Shown: positions 40,602 through 50,073, counted from the stretch's first letter. The stretch is DNA of 64,000 nt from Chloracidobacterium sp. (GCA_016711345.1 JADJTD010000001.1:1302001-1366000), one strand, 5' to 3'. Notes: generated by a model from the letters alone, not told the origin. Translations and numbers: made by a program.

Positions 40602-41810
40602 TTATGCGTCGTTATTCTCGCCTTTTGATTTGCTGCGTTCGGACGCTGCTACAGCTTGCGGCAGCGGCAATCCGATGGCGTCAGCACTCTTAAGCGGTTC
40701 CTGTTCAACATCGCGATCGTGAACGTCGGCAATTATCATCTTGCCGGACTGTTTGGTAAACATAAGCTGCTCTTTTTCGGAATCAAAATCTACCAAAACA
40801 AAATCGCCGGTTTCCACTTGTTCCGTAGCGACAAGGTTCGATAGCGGGTAAACCAGAAAACGCTCGACCGCTCGTTTTAAATGACGTGCTCCGTATTTTA
40901 GATCGATACCTTCGCTAAGCAAAAATTCTTTTGCTTCTGTAGTACATTCAAATACAAATTTCGTTCCTGCCGACTCTGTAATTCGATCCTGCACCGAACG
41001 CAGCTCGATCTCGAGTATTTGGCGGAGATGGTGTTCCTTAAGGCTGCGGAAAACGACGACCTTGTCAATGCGGTTCATAAATTCGGGTGAGAATTTACGT
41101 TTCGCAGCTTCGAGAGCGGTACGATAGATCTTGGTGTCGATCTCGTTATCTTCTTTTGCCTGATCGGTCTTTGTCGGAGCAAAGCCTATGCCGCCTGAGA
41201 TCATTTCGGACATCTCGCGAGCACCCAAATTGGATGTCATGATAACGATCGTCCTTGAGAAATCAACGCGGCGATTGTCGCCAAGCGTAAGCGTCGCTTT
41301 GTCTAAAATGCCTAGCAGAAGCTGCCACAGCGAATCTGATGCCTTTTCGATCTCGTCAAAAAGCACGAACGTCAGCTTTGTGTCATCAGTGTGCGATTTA
41401 TCGAGATTTTCCTGCGTCAACATCGGCGATGTTTCGCGATGGCCGAGGTATCCTGGAGGCGAACCGATCAGTTTGGCGATCTCATGCGAATGCTGAAACT
41501 CGGCACAGTCGATCTTAACGACAGTGTGAGGTTCATTGAAAAGGACCTCAGACGCAGCTTCGACTACGCGCGTCTTACCTGAACCTGTCGGGCCGAGGAA
41601 GAGCATCGTGCCTATAGGACGTGAAGGATTGTTCATCCCGGCCAGATAAATCTGGAAAAGCCCGCTCATACGGCGAACCGCGCGTTCCTGGCCGACGATC
41701 CAGCTTGTAAGCTTATCTTCAAACTCCGCCGCCCGCGGACTCTTTCGTTCCGGATCGAGAAGTATTCCCTTATCTGTGTTTTCTTTTTTCTTAGCCGCTT
41801 CCTGTTTCAT
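40602..41810 (-). CDS. Stand-alone Clp/Hsp100 D2-type AAA+ ATPase
   Basis: The ATG at 41810 follows GAGG at 7 nt. 402 residues: a Lys-rich N-terminus, one AAA+ module (Walker A GPTGSGKT at 73-80, Walker B FVLFDEIEKA, sensor 1 VIMTSN) and a Clp-type C-terminal small domain with sensor 2 GARHLKRAVE. The pore loop GYLG is present (SPPGYLGHRE). SGGIGFAPT sits where ClpA/ClpC carry the ClpP-binding loop. The D1 module and adaptor N-domain of ClpA/B/C are absent, and the ClpX zinc domain is absent too. It resembles the D2 half of ClpB/ClpC, and the partner is unknown. Confidence 0.8.
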   Translation of the reverse strand: MKQEAAKKKENTDKGILLDPERKSPRAAEFEDKLTSWIVGQERAVRRMSGLFQIYLAGMNNPSRPIGTMLFLGPTGSGKTRVVEAASEVLFNEPHTVVKIDCAEFQHSHEIAKLIGSPPGYLGHRETSPMLTQENLDKSHTDDTKLTFVLFDEIEKASDSLWQLLLGILDKATLTLGDNRRVDFSRTIVIMTSNLGAREMSEMISGGIGFAPTKTDQAKEDNEIDTKIYRTALEAAKRKFSPEFMNRIDKVVVFRSLKEHHLRQILEIELRSVQDRITESAGTKFVFECTTEAKEFLLSEGIDLKYGARHLKRAVERFLVYPLSNLVATEQVETGDFVLVDFDSEKEQLMFTKQSGKMIIADVHDRDVEQEPLKSADAIGLPLPQAVAASERSKSKGENNDA

Positions 41811-41874
41811 CTTCTTGCCTCGTCGGAGCCACTTGCCCCCTTCTGCTGTAGAACGTTTATATGAGTTCAAACTT

Positions 41875-41892
41875 GCCGTTTATCTTAACGGC
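41875..41892. promoter_or_regulatory. Inverted repeat upstream of the AAA+ gene
   Basis: GCCGTT (41875-41880) and AACGGC (41887-41892) flank 6 bp, 65-82 bp upstream of the ATG, in a stretch containing a TTGACG -35-like word on the minus strand. Possible operator. Confidence 0.3.
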
Positions 41893-42021
41893 ATGCTGTC
41901 GTCAACAATGATGATTTCAAAAGATTGTGAGTTGGCTGGACTTTGTTGTCTGGAAGGGTAAGCCCAGAGGACAAGGCGAGTATGAAAGCCCGCCTCTAAT
42001 CTATGATTAACATATTAAACA

Positions 42022-42077
42022 CAGCGGACGCAACAGAAAATTGTCAAATAACAAAAATATTTCTGGAACGTCCGCTG
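42022..42077. other. Nested hairpin downstream of ino1
   Basis: CAGCGGACG (42022-42030) and CGTCCGCTG (42069-42077) are perfect arms. Inside are CAGAAA/TTTCTG and TTGT/ACAA pairs, giving a three-tier hairpin of 56 nt, 23 bp after the ino1 stop on the minus strand. No clear T-run follows, so it may be a stabilising 3' structure rather than a classical terminator. Confidence 0.6.
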
Positions 42078-42099
42078 AATTAATTGTATTGCGAGTGAC

Positions 42100-43416
<1,317 letters not shown>

Positions 43417-43526
43417 TAATTTCCTCCAAAAACAATCATCAAGAATAACGTTTTCAAGCCGCTCAAGGCAAATACAGCGAAAATAAAGAATAGACCCTAC
43501 GACACCAAATTATGCTTCGTTTCTGA

Positions 43527-43568
43527 GCGTTCCGATCGTTCCACGGCGTTCCACATACGTGTGGAACG
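43527..43568. promoter_or_regulatory. CGTTCC repeat array with palindrome CGTTCCACA-TACG-TGTGGAACG
   Basis: Three direct CGTTCC words, the last being the left arm of a perfect 9-bp inverted repeat (43547-43555 / 43560-43568) with a 4-bp centre. A further GTGTTCCACG lies near 43612. It is 110-150 bp upstream of the ino1 ATG and looks like a protein-binding region. Confidence 0.55.
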
Positions 43569-43685
43569 GTGTAAACATTGAAAACAATATAGTTGCCGTT
43601 GTATTTAGGCCGTGTTCCACGATTTTTGAAAAAAAACAATATCGGTCAAAATTGTGGTGGCCCGCAACGTGCCCGACATTTTAAA

Positions 43686-43743
43686 CTCTGCAAACATTGC
43701 TCTTACAAGACTGTTTTTGTAGTGTTTCGACAATTTTGCAGAG
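43686..43743. other. Nested hairpin upstream of ino1
   Basis: CTCTGCAAA (43686-43694) and TTTGCAGAG (43735-43743) are perfect arms. After a one-base bulge ATTG/CAAT extends the stem, and TACAA/TTGTA pair in the loop. Total 58 nt. Confidence 0.55.
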
Positions 43744-43900
43744 GCGCCGTTTGTCTTACAGGTTATGACAAATTGCGCGGTTTGTGAGACAGATCGTTAC
43801 AGCTTTCTCTGCCGTCTAACGGATTATCAATGAGCAATGATCATCGAAATTTCGACGATCCCACAGTAAGCTAGCGCACTTTAAATAAAATTGGAATACC

Positions 43901-43955
43901 AACTTTCCAGATATGACGCAACTTTCTAGATTTGCCGTAACTTTCCAGCTAGAAA
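43901..43955. repeat. Three AACTTTCYAG boxes at exact 19-bp spacing
   Basis: Copies start at 43901, 43920 and 43939 (AACTTTCCAG, AACTTTCTAG, AACTTTCCAG), followed at 43949-43955 by CTAGAAA, the reverse complement of the TTTCTAG core. Confidence 0.75.
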
Positions 43956-43956
43956 C

Positions 43957-44030
43957 CCATGGATTAACCACGATAAACAAAAACAAACACGAAAACAGAA
44001 TATCTTTCGTGCCTGTTCGTGAATTTTTGC
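43957..44030. repeat. AACCACG-type palindromic intergenic element
   Basis: AACCACGATAAACAAAAAC followed by CACGAAA (43988-43994) and TTTCGTG (44005-44011), then CTGTTCGTGAATTTTTG. It resembles the element at 24872 in rhythm (AACCACA/G with CACGAA words). Confidence 0.55.
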
Positions 44031-44050
44031 ATTTTAGTACCGAAACGCAG

Positions 44051-45538
44051 TTATTTTTGAGTCATGCTCTTTACCGTTGCTAATTCCGTGTCTCGGCCGG
44101 CAGCGATGTCTGTGGCGGTTGGGCGGACATGGATGTCGGGTTCGATGCCGGTGTCCGGAGCCTCGATGATTGGGAATTGGCCGATGAGCGGGAGGTCAAC
44201 TTCGATTTTTGATTTAGGCAGATTGAGAAAGTAAAAAGCGCCGCCGTTTATACCGCGTTGGTTGCCGCCGGTTGGTTGGCCGACGAGTGTTGCGAGCTTA
44301 TTTAATTTTACGGTTTGCGCGAACTGAAAGGTCGCAGAGCTGTTCACTGCCCCGACAAGAACAAAAACGCGGCCCATGTAGCGCCGTCCCGACGGCTTGA
44401 TCACCGAACCACGCTCATCGTCGTCATAGCGCCGCAAGATGTAAAAATCACCTGCCTTTTCGCTTGCCGACTTTCCCCAATCGTCAAACGAACGGTCCCA
44501 CGTTTCCAGATACGGAATTAGATCGGTCGGAACTTTCTGATAGCGAACCAGCCGTCGCGTCTTGCTAAGCACGATCTCATGGTCGGCGATACGGCTTATC
44601 ACGGCGTCGCCAACATCTTGTCCGCCCTCGTTCGCTCTGATGTCGATAACGAGATTCGCCACTTTTTCATCGATCAGCCTATCGAATGTCTCGTCAACAA
44701 ACTTTTTCCAATCCCACTTGCTGTTGTAAAGGGCCCATGTCGGCATTCGAAGAATCGCAGTAGAACTGTCAGGCCTTTCGAGCGTAAATGCGGGTTTGTC
44801 ATTTTTGGGGTCTTCAGGATCGGACAGCCTTGCAGCCTTTCGCTCCTCGTCGGTCAGCGGCATGACGAGTGCCTTAACTGTTTTGGATGAGCCGATCGGC
44901 CTCATCACGAGTTCCATTTGTAAAGCTTTAGGCGGAAAGAACATCGGAAAATAAATGTCGAATGCTTCCCAGCGATCATTGCCGCCGACTTCTAGATACG
45001 AAACACGCTTTGCGTCGTTCGAGCCGTCCGCGCGTGCAATAGTCATTAGTTTTTCAAGTATCTCCTTCGCCTGTGTTCCGTTGATAGACACTATTTCGGT
45101 TCCCGGCTTTATATTTGTATCGGCGTCAAAACTGCGAGTAACGATCATCTGTCCGTCGAGCCAGCGAAAATAGAAAGGGACGCGATTTTTGCCTTTAAAA
45201 AGCGCCTCGACAATTGATTTTGGTTGGTTATAAAAATTTGTGTATGTGTGGCCGCATTTTACCTTCGCGAGAAAAACGGAAATTTTCACATAAGCTTCAC
45301 GCAAACTCATATCGCGGCTAAACTGGCGTTCAAGATCGGCGAAACTAGCATCCATTTGTGCTTTTGTATTGTAGCGGTACAGGCCGGGATGAAGCTGCTC
45401 GTAGGCCCGCCGCAATATTGCAAGGTCAGACTTGAGATCAGCCGAAGAGATCATTTGACCCGCCGCTGAGGCTTGGCCAAATACGAAAGTGCATGCACAG
45501 AAGACAACAAGGACAGCCGAAACAAAAAGTCTTTTCAT
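44051..45538 (-). CDS. Secreted S41-family (tail-specific protease-like) peptidase
   Basis: The ATG at 45538 starts a signal peptide (MKRLFVSAVLVVFCACTFVFGQ). 495 residues. A helical/PDZ-like region (IVSINGTQAKEILEKL) precedes the S41 core: NLVIDIRANEGGQDVGD and the nucleophile region VLVGAVNSSATFQFAQTV with the serine in NSSA. TGGNQRGINGGAFYFLNLP and EPDIHV follow as in C-terminal processing peptidases. Close to the acidobacterial S41 proteins with an N-terminal extension. Periplasmic or outer-membrane location is expected. No partner is recognisable nearby. Confidence 0.85.
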   Translation of the reverse strand: MKRLFVSAVLVVFCACTFVFGQASAAGQMISSADLKSDLAILRRAYEQLHPGLYRYNTKAQMDASFADLERQFSRDMSLREAYVKISVFLAKVKCGHTYTNFYNQPKSIVEALFKGKNRVPFYFRWLDGQMIVTRSFDADTNIKPGTEIVSINGTQAKEILEKLMTIARADGSNDAKRVSYLEVGGNDRWEAFDIYFPMFFPPKALQMELVMRPIGSSKTVKALVMPLTDEERKAARLSDPEDPKNDKPAFTLERPDSSTAILRMPTWALYNSKWDWKKFVDETFDRLIDEKVANLVIDIRANEGGQDVGDAVISRIADHEIVLSKTRRLVRYQKVPTDLIPYLETWDRSFDDWGKSASEKAGDFYILRRYDDDERGSVIKPSGRRYMGRVFVLVGAVNSSATFQFAQTVKLNKLATLVGQPTGGNQRGINGGAFYFLNLPKSKIEVDLPLIGQFPIIEAPDTGIEPDIHVRPTATDIAAGRDTELATVKSMTQK

Positions 45539-45620
45539 AAACAATGGGTATGGTTTTTAGAAATTAGTTACAATTCAAATTTCGCTCGAACGCCGTAAGT
45601 GGATTTAAATTGAAAGCGAT

Positions 45621-47270
45621 TCAATCTTTAGGAAGATAAACGCGAAAATCGATCTCAGGAAAGATATTGTCGCGGTTTTCGATCTCGGCTAAAAGATCTT
45701 GGTCGATGTCACCGGTGTCGAGCATTTTGGCGAGGAGGTCGAAACGGGAGATGTGCGATTGGAAGCGGCGGCTGGAGTATTCGACGGTTGTGCCTTGGTA
45801 GATCTGGAATGCCCAGTCGGAGGATTGAGCGAGGAGGAGTTCGCGAGCCATTTGGTTCAAAATGCGGACTGAGTCTTGAGTCTTGAGTCTTGAGTCTTGA
45901 GTAGAACCGCTTGCCTCAGACTCCAGACTTAAGACTCCAAACTTGTTGGCGTATTCGGTCATTTTCCGTTCGGCGTCGTGTTGGTATGGGTACATCCAGG
46001 AGTTGCCTTCGTTAAGCCAGACTTTGTAGTAGCCGGCTTCGCCCCAGCTTGAGGCGGTTGGTTTTTGGATCTGGATCGGCAGGCCGGAATCGAGAAAATC
46101 TCCCGGCGTGATCGCTTGAATCTCGGTCTGATCGAAGTGCAGCTTCTTAAAGAAAAAGTCGATGAACTGCGGCCCTTCGTACCACCAGTGGCCGTAGAGT
46201 TCTGCGTCGTATGGCGAGACGACAAGCGGTGGATGACCCTCGAAAGTTTCGCGCAGTTTGTACGCCTGCTTGATGCGTTCACTGATGAAGTGCGATGCGT
46301 TTTCGGCGGCCTTGTCGCGTGCGAGAGCGGGAATGTAAGGTTCCTTCAACTGCTGCGGCACATCTCGGCCGGTGATGCGGTGATATTTTAGGCCGAGGTG
46401 TTTGCGGTTTGCGTGTTCGTCTAGGTAAGGCCGCAGATAATCGATCGGCGCGTCCCAACCGATGTCGCGATAAAATTCTCGATAGACATCGTTGCCCGGA
46501 TAGCCGATCTCGGCGCTCCAGACCTGTTGACTTGTTTCGACATCGCGTGCGAAAACAGCGACACCATTCGGGCAAACAACCGGTGCGTGAACACCGTAAC
46601 GCGGACGCGGATCGCCGTAAAGTATCGCGTGTGTATCCGAGATGAAATACTCTATACCCGCGTCTTTCAACAGATCTTCGATGCCCGGCTCGTACGCACA
46701 TTCTGCCAGCCAGATGCCGCGCGGTTGCCGGTGAAAATGCTTTTTGTAATTCTCGACCGCGATCTGTACCTGCGCACGTCTCGATTCGATCGTCGAAATA
46801 AGCGGCATAAAACCGTGCGTCGCGCAGCACGTAATTATCTCGATAACCCCTTCGTCCTGAAGCTCTCGGAATGCGTTGATGAGATTTCGTTTGTAGCGAT
46901 TGTTCCAGAGATCGAGCGACGCCGACAAATTATCAACGTACATCTTTGCGACGGATTGAAAATCCATCGATTCTGTTTTCGTTCGATGCAGCTCTTTGTT
47001 TGCAAGCTCGAGCAGGTTTTCGAGGTGCTCGGTGTAGCGCGTTTGCAGCAGTTCGTCGGCGAGCATTTCGCACAGCGGCGGCGAGACGTTCATCGCAAGT
47101 CGCGGCTTCACACCGGCCTCGTGCAGGCTTTGAAAAATAAAAATTAACGGAAGATAGACTTCGGTGATCGCTTCGTAGAGCCAGTCTTCTTCGAGAAATT
47201 TCGGATATTCGGGATGCCGCACGAACGGCAGGTGAGCGTGGAGAATGAGGCTGAAGTAACCGACAGGCAT
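45621..47270 (-). CDS. GH57-family glycoside hydrolase (DUF1957; 1,4-alpha-glucan branching enzyme-like)
   Basis: 549 residues. FSLILHAHLPFVRHPEYPKF (7-26) is the family N-terminus. The catalytic Glu is E190 in WLAECAYEPG and the acid/base Asp is about D355 in SPYDAELYGHWWYEG, both as in GH57 branching enzymes. C-terminal helical DUF1957 region follows. A repeat-derived insert (about residues 456-470, GSTQDSRLKTQDS) sits in the linker between core and C-terminal part. The next gene downstream in the operon direction is unrelated; the upstream neighbour encodes DUF4912, a known GH57 companion. Confidence 0.88.
   Translation of the reverse strand: MPVGYFSLILHAHLPFVRHPEYPKFLEEDWLYEAITEVYLPLIFIFQSLHEAGVKPRLAMNVSPPLCEMLADELLQTRYTEHLENLLELANKELHRTKTESMDFQSVAKMYVDNLSASLDLWNNRYKRNLINAFRELQDEGVIEIITCCATHGFMPLISTIESRRAQVQIAVENYKKHFHRQPRGIWLAECAYEPGIEDLLKDAGIEYFISDTHAILYGDPRPRYGVHAPVVCPNGVAVFARDVETSQQVWSAEIGYPGNDVYREFYRDIGWDAPIDYLRPYLDEHANRKHLGLKYHRITGRDVPQQLKEPYIPALARDKAAENASHFISERIKQAYKLRETFEGHPPLVVSPYDAELYGHWWYEGPQFIDFFFKKLHFDQTEIQAITPGDFLDSGLPIQIQKPTASSWGEAGYYKVWLNEGNSWMYPYQHDAERKMTEYANKFGVLSLESEASGSTQDSRLKTQDSVRILNQMARELLLAQSSDWAFQIYQGTTVEYSSRRFQSHISRFDLLAKMLDTGDIDQDLLAEIENRDNIFPEIDFRVYLPKD
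45868..45905 (-). repeat. Word-like repeat (GACTCAAGACTCAAGACT) inside the GH57 gene
   Basis: Four copies of a 9-bp word, AGTCTTGAG on plus, translate on the minus strand as STQDSRLKTQDS, in an exposed linker. Related word forms (AGACTCCAG, AGACTTAAG) are found within the next 30 bp. Confidence 0.8.
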
Positions 47271-47308
47271 AAGCTGCGATTAGTATAGCTATTGCTGCTG
47301 GCTGATAG

Positions 47309-48616
47309 CTACTGGCTGCGAAGTGAAAATGAGCTAAGCGGCGCGTATTTCGGCATGATGTGGCGCGTTTTTAATGTTCGCGGAAAATGCACGAGGCTCG
47401 CTCCGTAAACCGCCGAGCCGACTTGATGCTCGACAAAATCAGCTTCGTCGATGTCGAAATATTCGCTCAAAACGTTCATAGCATTGACTGCTGCGATGTT
47501 CGATGCGTTTGCCTGCAATATCGCGAAAAGCGTTGCGTTGACCCTTAAACGCAGTTCCTCGATCTTCAATCCTGAAGCCAACGCCATCATCGCGTATCGA
47601 ATGTCCTCCGCCGCAATGCCGCGCAGATCGTGATCGCCATTACCAATAAAATGCGAAAAAGCAGTGTGCGTTACATTCTCTGATGCTTCGTGGTCGTCGC
47701 CGGCCATCGCTACATCAAAAGCGTCCTGCGAAAATCCCGCAACATCCAAGACTTCGGCAAACTTGCTGGCAGACACGCGCCAGTCCATCTCACTCGCAAC
47801 ACGAGTGCTTGGACTTCGGCGGGGCGTTTCGATCGTGTTTGAATAGATGATGCGAAAATACGGGCGATTCGGAGCGTAAAATCCAATCTCGGCCTCGTAC
47901 TTGCCATTCGGCTCGACATCGAACCACCAATTCCCTTCGGCCTCGGCACGTTGGATCACCTCGACGCCGCTGTTAAACTCAGTGAGTTTTAGGACGAGCG
48001 TGTAGCTGCCCTGATCGTCCCCAAAAGCACGGCGGAGCAAATGGTATGGATTCTCGCGAACCGACCAGTAGAAATAGAGCTTCGTCGGCGTCTGCATCAT
48101 TAGGCGAGCGCGATTTTCGCGTTGCGGATCGGGCAGTTTTGGCTCGGCAAGTGCCTTGAACGCAGGCGAAAGCTCGACTTTCGGCTCGGCAGCCGCGATC
48201 TCTTCGGTCACGTCGAGAGTTGGTTTCTTTGGTGTTTTTTTCGATGCTTTCTTCGCTACTAACACCTCGGTCGCTACCTCTGCCGGTTTTGACACTTTCT
48301 TCAATGATTTCTTTGTTTTAGCCAACACAGGAGGTGTTGCCGTCGGTTTTGACACTACCTTCTTCGCTTTAACCGGATCAGCCGCTACCGCTTTAGGTTC
48401 TGACACAGGCTTTGCGACCACTGCCTTCTTTGATACTTTCTTTGCTTTTGTAGGCTCAGTCGCTACCGCAACCGGTTCTGACAGTACCGGCTTCTTCGAT
48501 ACAGGTTTTTTAACGGGCGAAGTAGCATGCTCTGTCCACGGCGAACGCGGTAAGACCTCTTTTGACTCGACAATTTTCTTTTTAGCCGCTGATTTTTTAG
48601 CTGCTTTCTTTTCCAT
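47309..48616 (-). CDS. DUF4912 protein with a Lys/Ala/Val-rich histone-like N-terminus
   Basis: 435 residues. The first 160 are repetitive and very basic (KKAAKKSAAKKK, AKKVSKKAVVAKP, SKKTPKKPTLD), similar in composition to histone H1 tails. From about residue 160 the DUF4912 domain follows (RARLMMQTPTKLYFYWSV, GNWWFDVEPNGKYEAEIGFY), a predicted sugar-binding beta fold that often neighbours GH57 glucan branching enzymes, as here (47270). The C-terminal 120 residues are helical. No RBS precedes the ATG; a terminator-like hairpin ends 5 bp upstream. Confidence 0.8.
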   Translation of the reverse strand: MEKKAAKKSAAKKKIVESKEVLPRSPWTEHATSPVKKPVSKKPVLSEPVAVATEPTKAKKVSKKAVVAKPVSEPKAVAADPVKAKKVVSKPTATPPVLAKTKKSLKKVSKPAEVATEVLVAKKASKKTPKKPTLDVTEEIAAAEPKVELSPAFKALAEPKLPDPQRENRARLMMQTPTKLYFYWSVRENPYHLLRRAFGDDQGSYTLVLKLTEFNSGVEVIQRAEAEGNWWFDVEPNGKYEAEIGFYAPNRPYFRIIYSNTIETPRRSPSTRVASEMDWRVSASKFAEVLDVAGFSQDAFDVAMAGDDHEASENVTHTAFSHFIGNGDHDLRGIAAEDIRYAMMALASGLKIEELRLRVNATLFAILQANASNIAAVNAMNVLSEYFDIDEADFVEHQVGSAVYGASLVHFPRTLKTRHIMPKYAPLSSFSLRSQ

Positions 48617-48620
48617 AACA

Positions 48621-48648
48621 CAAAAACCGCAAACTAAGAGTATGCGGT
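48621..48648 (-). terminator. Terminator-like hairpin directly before the DUF4912 start codon
   Basis: On the minus strand ACCGCA (48648-48643) pairs with TGCGGT (48631-48626) and is followed by TTTTT ending at 48622. The ATG is at 48616. It could terminate the upstream DUF3108 gene or attenuate the DUF4912 gene. Confidence 0.6.
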
Positions 48649-48728
48649 CTTTCTACAAAACTTACAAGGTGAGACATTATAGCCGGAATGCCGTGTTAAC
48701 CACTAGCTGCTGGCAAGAGCAATGAAAT

Positions 48729-49529
48729 CTAGTCTATAACCGACGAAGATTTTAGCTTGATGTCGAACCTGCCCCATTCGGTTTTGATCTGCGCGCGGAC
48801 GGGCGTGTGACGGGCGTCGTCGGTCATCCAGATCACCATTTTCCCTTGCCTTTCGATCAGGCGGTCCGTTCCGAATATTTCAGGTTCGACGCGAAAACAC
48901 CAGACCTTTCCAAACACCGTATCCTGTTTTTCGCGAGCGGTCACCGCAAACGGAACTTTGTAAACAAGGCCGGAATCGCTAACCGAAAATGAGAATTTTT
49001 TTCCGACGGCAAGCGGCAGCATTCTAACGCCATAGATCGCCGATATCATGTCATATAACTGATCGCCGATTTCGGACGCGATCCGACGCGGCGGACGCAT
49101 TGCATCTTTTGGATCAGTTTCGACGAAGCTCACACGCTTTGCAGCGTAATCAAATTTTGCCTCGCTGTCACGAACACGCTCTTTTTGCACGTCGTGCTTT
49201 GTCGTTTTTAATATTCGGAAAGTGTCGAGATCGACGGTCGATTGATACTGTTGAAGAAAGCTGTAACGAAAAAGCTTTAGCAGCGAACCTTTTGAAACCG
49301 CCTCTGACTTGATCACGAGTTCGTTGGAATTTGGCGTCGCTACGGCAGAAAACGTCAGGTCGGCGACGGCCATGCTGAGCTTATATTTGCTGCCCTTTCC
49401 TTCATACTTGAGCGTCTCGCCGTCAAACATCCTAGCCGCAGGCGTGGCAGAAGGCTGTGCAAAACCCAAACCAAATGCGGCCAGAGAAATGGCCGCGATC
49501 ATTAATACTTTGTAACACGATGATTTCAT
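48729..49529 (-). CDS. Secreted DUF3108 protein
   Basis: The ATG at 49529 starts a signal peptide (YKVLMIAAISLAAFGLGFAQ). 266 residues. GETLKYEGKGSKYKLSM near the mature N-terminus and the beta-rich repeats of charged strands (LKTTKHDVQKERVRDSEAKFDY, FRVEPEIFGTDRLIERQGKM) are typical of DUF3108, a periplasmic protein of unknown function. Extra residues upstream read as in-frame but lack signal features. Starts 4 bp after the ICMT-like gene's stop. Confidence 0.78.
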   Translation of the reverse strand: MKSSCYKVLMIAAISLAAFGLGFAQPSATPAARMFDGETLKYEGKGSKYKLSMAVADLTFSAVATPNSNELVIKSEAVSKGSLLKLFRYSFLQQYQSTVDLDTFRILKTTKHDVQKERVRDSEAKFDYAAKRVSFVETDPKDAMRPPRRIASEIGDQLYDMISAIYGVRMLPLAVGKKFSFSVSDSGLVYKVPFAVTAREKQDTVFGKVWCFRVEPEIFGTDRLIERQGKMVIWMTDDARHTPVRAQIKTEWGRFDIKLKSSSVID

Positions 49530-49533
49530 ATTA

Positions 49534-50073
49534 CTAACCGAGAAAATATGTCTTTGCGGCAAGAACTCCAATTGCTGCCAGCGCACCGACCGCCGCTCGA
49601 TATTCTCTGTATTGCAAGTATAGCCCGAAATCAAATTTTTCGTCCGATTTTTTCCATGGTGAAAATCGAGGTAAAAACATCGGAACGTTTCGAGCATATT
49701 CGTCATAATCGTCGCCAAAAATACGGCGAATATCTTCTACTTCGACGCGCATTACGGGCAAATAGATGCCGATGAACAGGCCAGCAAACAAAATTGCCAA
49801 CCACCAAACGCCCGACGCCACCGTAAACCCAAGGCCAAGAAAAAATGTGCCGAAATACAGTGGATTTCGCGTATATGCATAAGGTCCAGTCACTGCCAGC
49901 ACACGAGCCTTTCTGATATGCCCGCTCGCCCAAGCTCTGATCGCAAGTCCAATGAGAGCGACGCCGCTGCCAATCGCAATGCTCAGCATCGACGGTTTTG
50001 CAAATATCAAAAATACGACGGCAAACAGAAAGCCGAGCGGTATGCGGATTCGTTGTAATGTTCGCTTGTCCAT
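49534..50073 (-). CDS. Isoprenylcysteine carboxyl methyltransferase (ICMT)-like membrane methyltransferase
   Basis: 179 residues, four or five membrane helices. The C-terminal SAM-binding block GPYAYTRNPLYFGTFFLGLGF and the later RVEVEDIRRIFGDDYDEYARNVPMF region (given here as RVEVEDIRRIFG and DDYDEYARNVPMF) match the ICMT/phospholipid methyltransferase superfamily. The substrate in bacteria is usually unknown. The start ATG abuts the stop of the GT9 gene with no gap. Confidence 0.85.
   Translation of the reverse strand: MDKRTLQRIRIPLGFLFAVVFLIFAKPSMLSIAIGSGVALIGLAIRAWASGHIRKARVLAVTGPYAYTRNPLYFGTFFLGLGFTVASGVWWLAILFAGLFIGIYLPVMRVEVEDIRRIFGDDYDEYARNVPMFLPRFSPWKKSDEKFDFGLYLQYREYRAAVGALAAIGVLAAKTYFLG

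Larger units (their letters stand above)
43417..44050. other. Repeat-rich 634-bp non-coding region upstream of ino1
   Basis: No convincing gene. It contains, in order, the ino1 RBS, a CGTTCC array with a perfect palindrome (43527-43568), a nested hairpin (43686-43743), three 19-bp-phased AACTTTCYAG boxes (43901-43948) and an AACCACG-type palindromic element up to about 44030. Downstream lies the 3' end of the S41 peptidase gene. Confidence 0.7.

Noticed and set aside
43593..43787. 64-codon plus-strand open frame upstream of ino1
   Set aside because: It contains the nested hairpin and no RBS, and composition is low-quality. Treated as non-coding.
43901..43955. Possible CRISPR array
   Set aside because: Only three short boxes, 9-bp gaps, no repeats of 23-45 bp and no cas genes in the window.
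46279..46830. 183-codon minus-strand frame inside the GH57 gene
   Set aside because: A shifted reading of the GH57 gene in which Arg/Cys/Ala dominate; the in-frame GH57 motifs are unambiguous.
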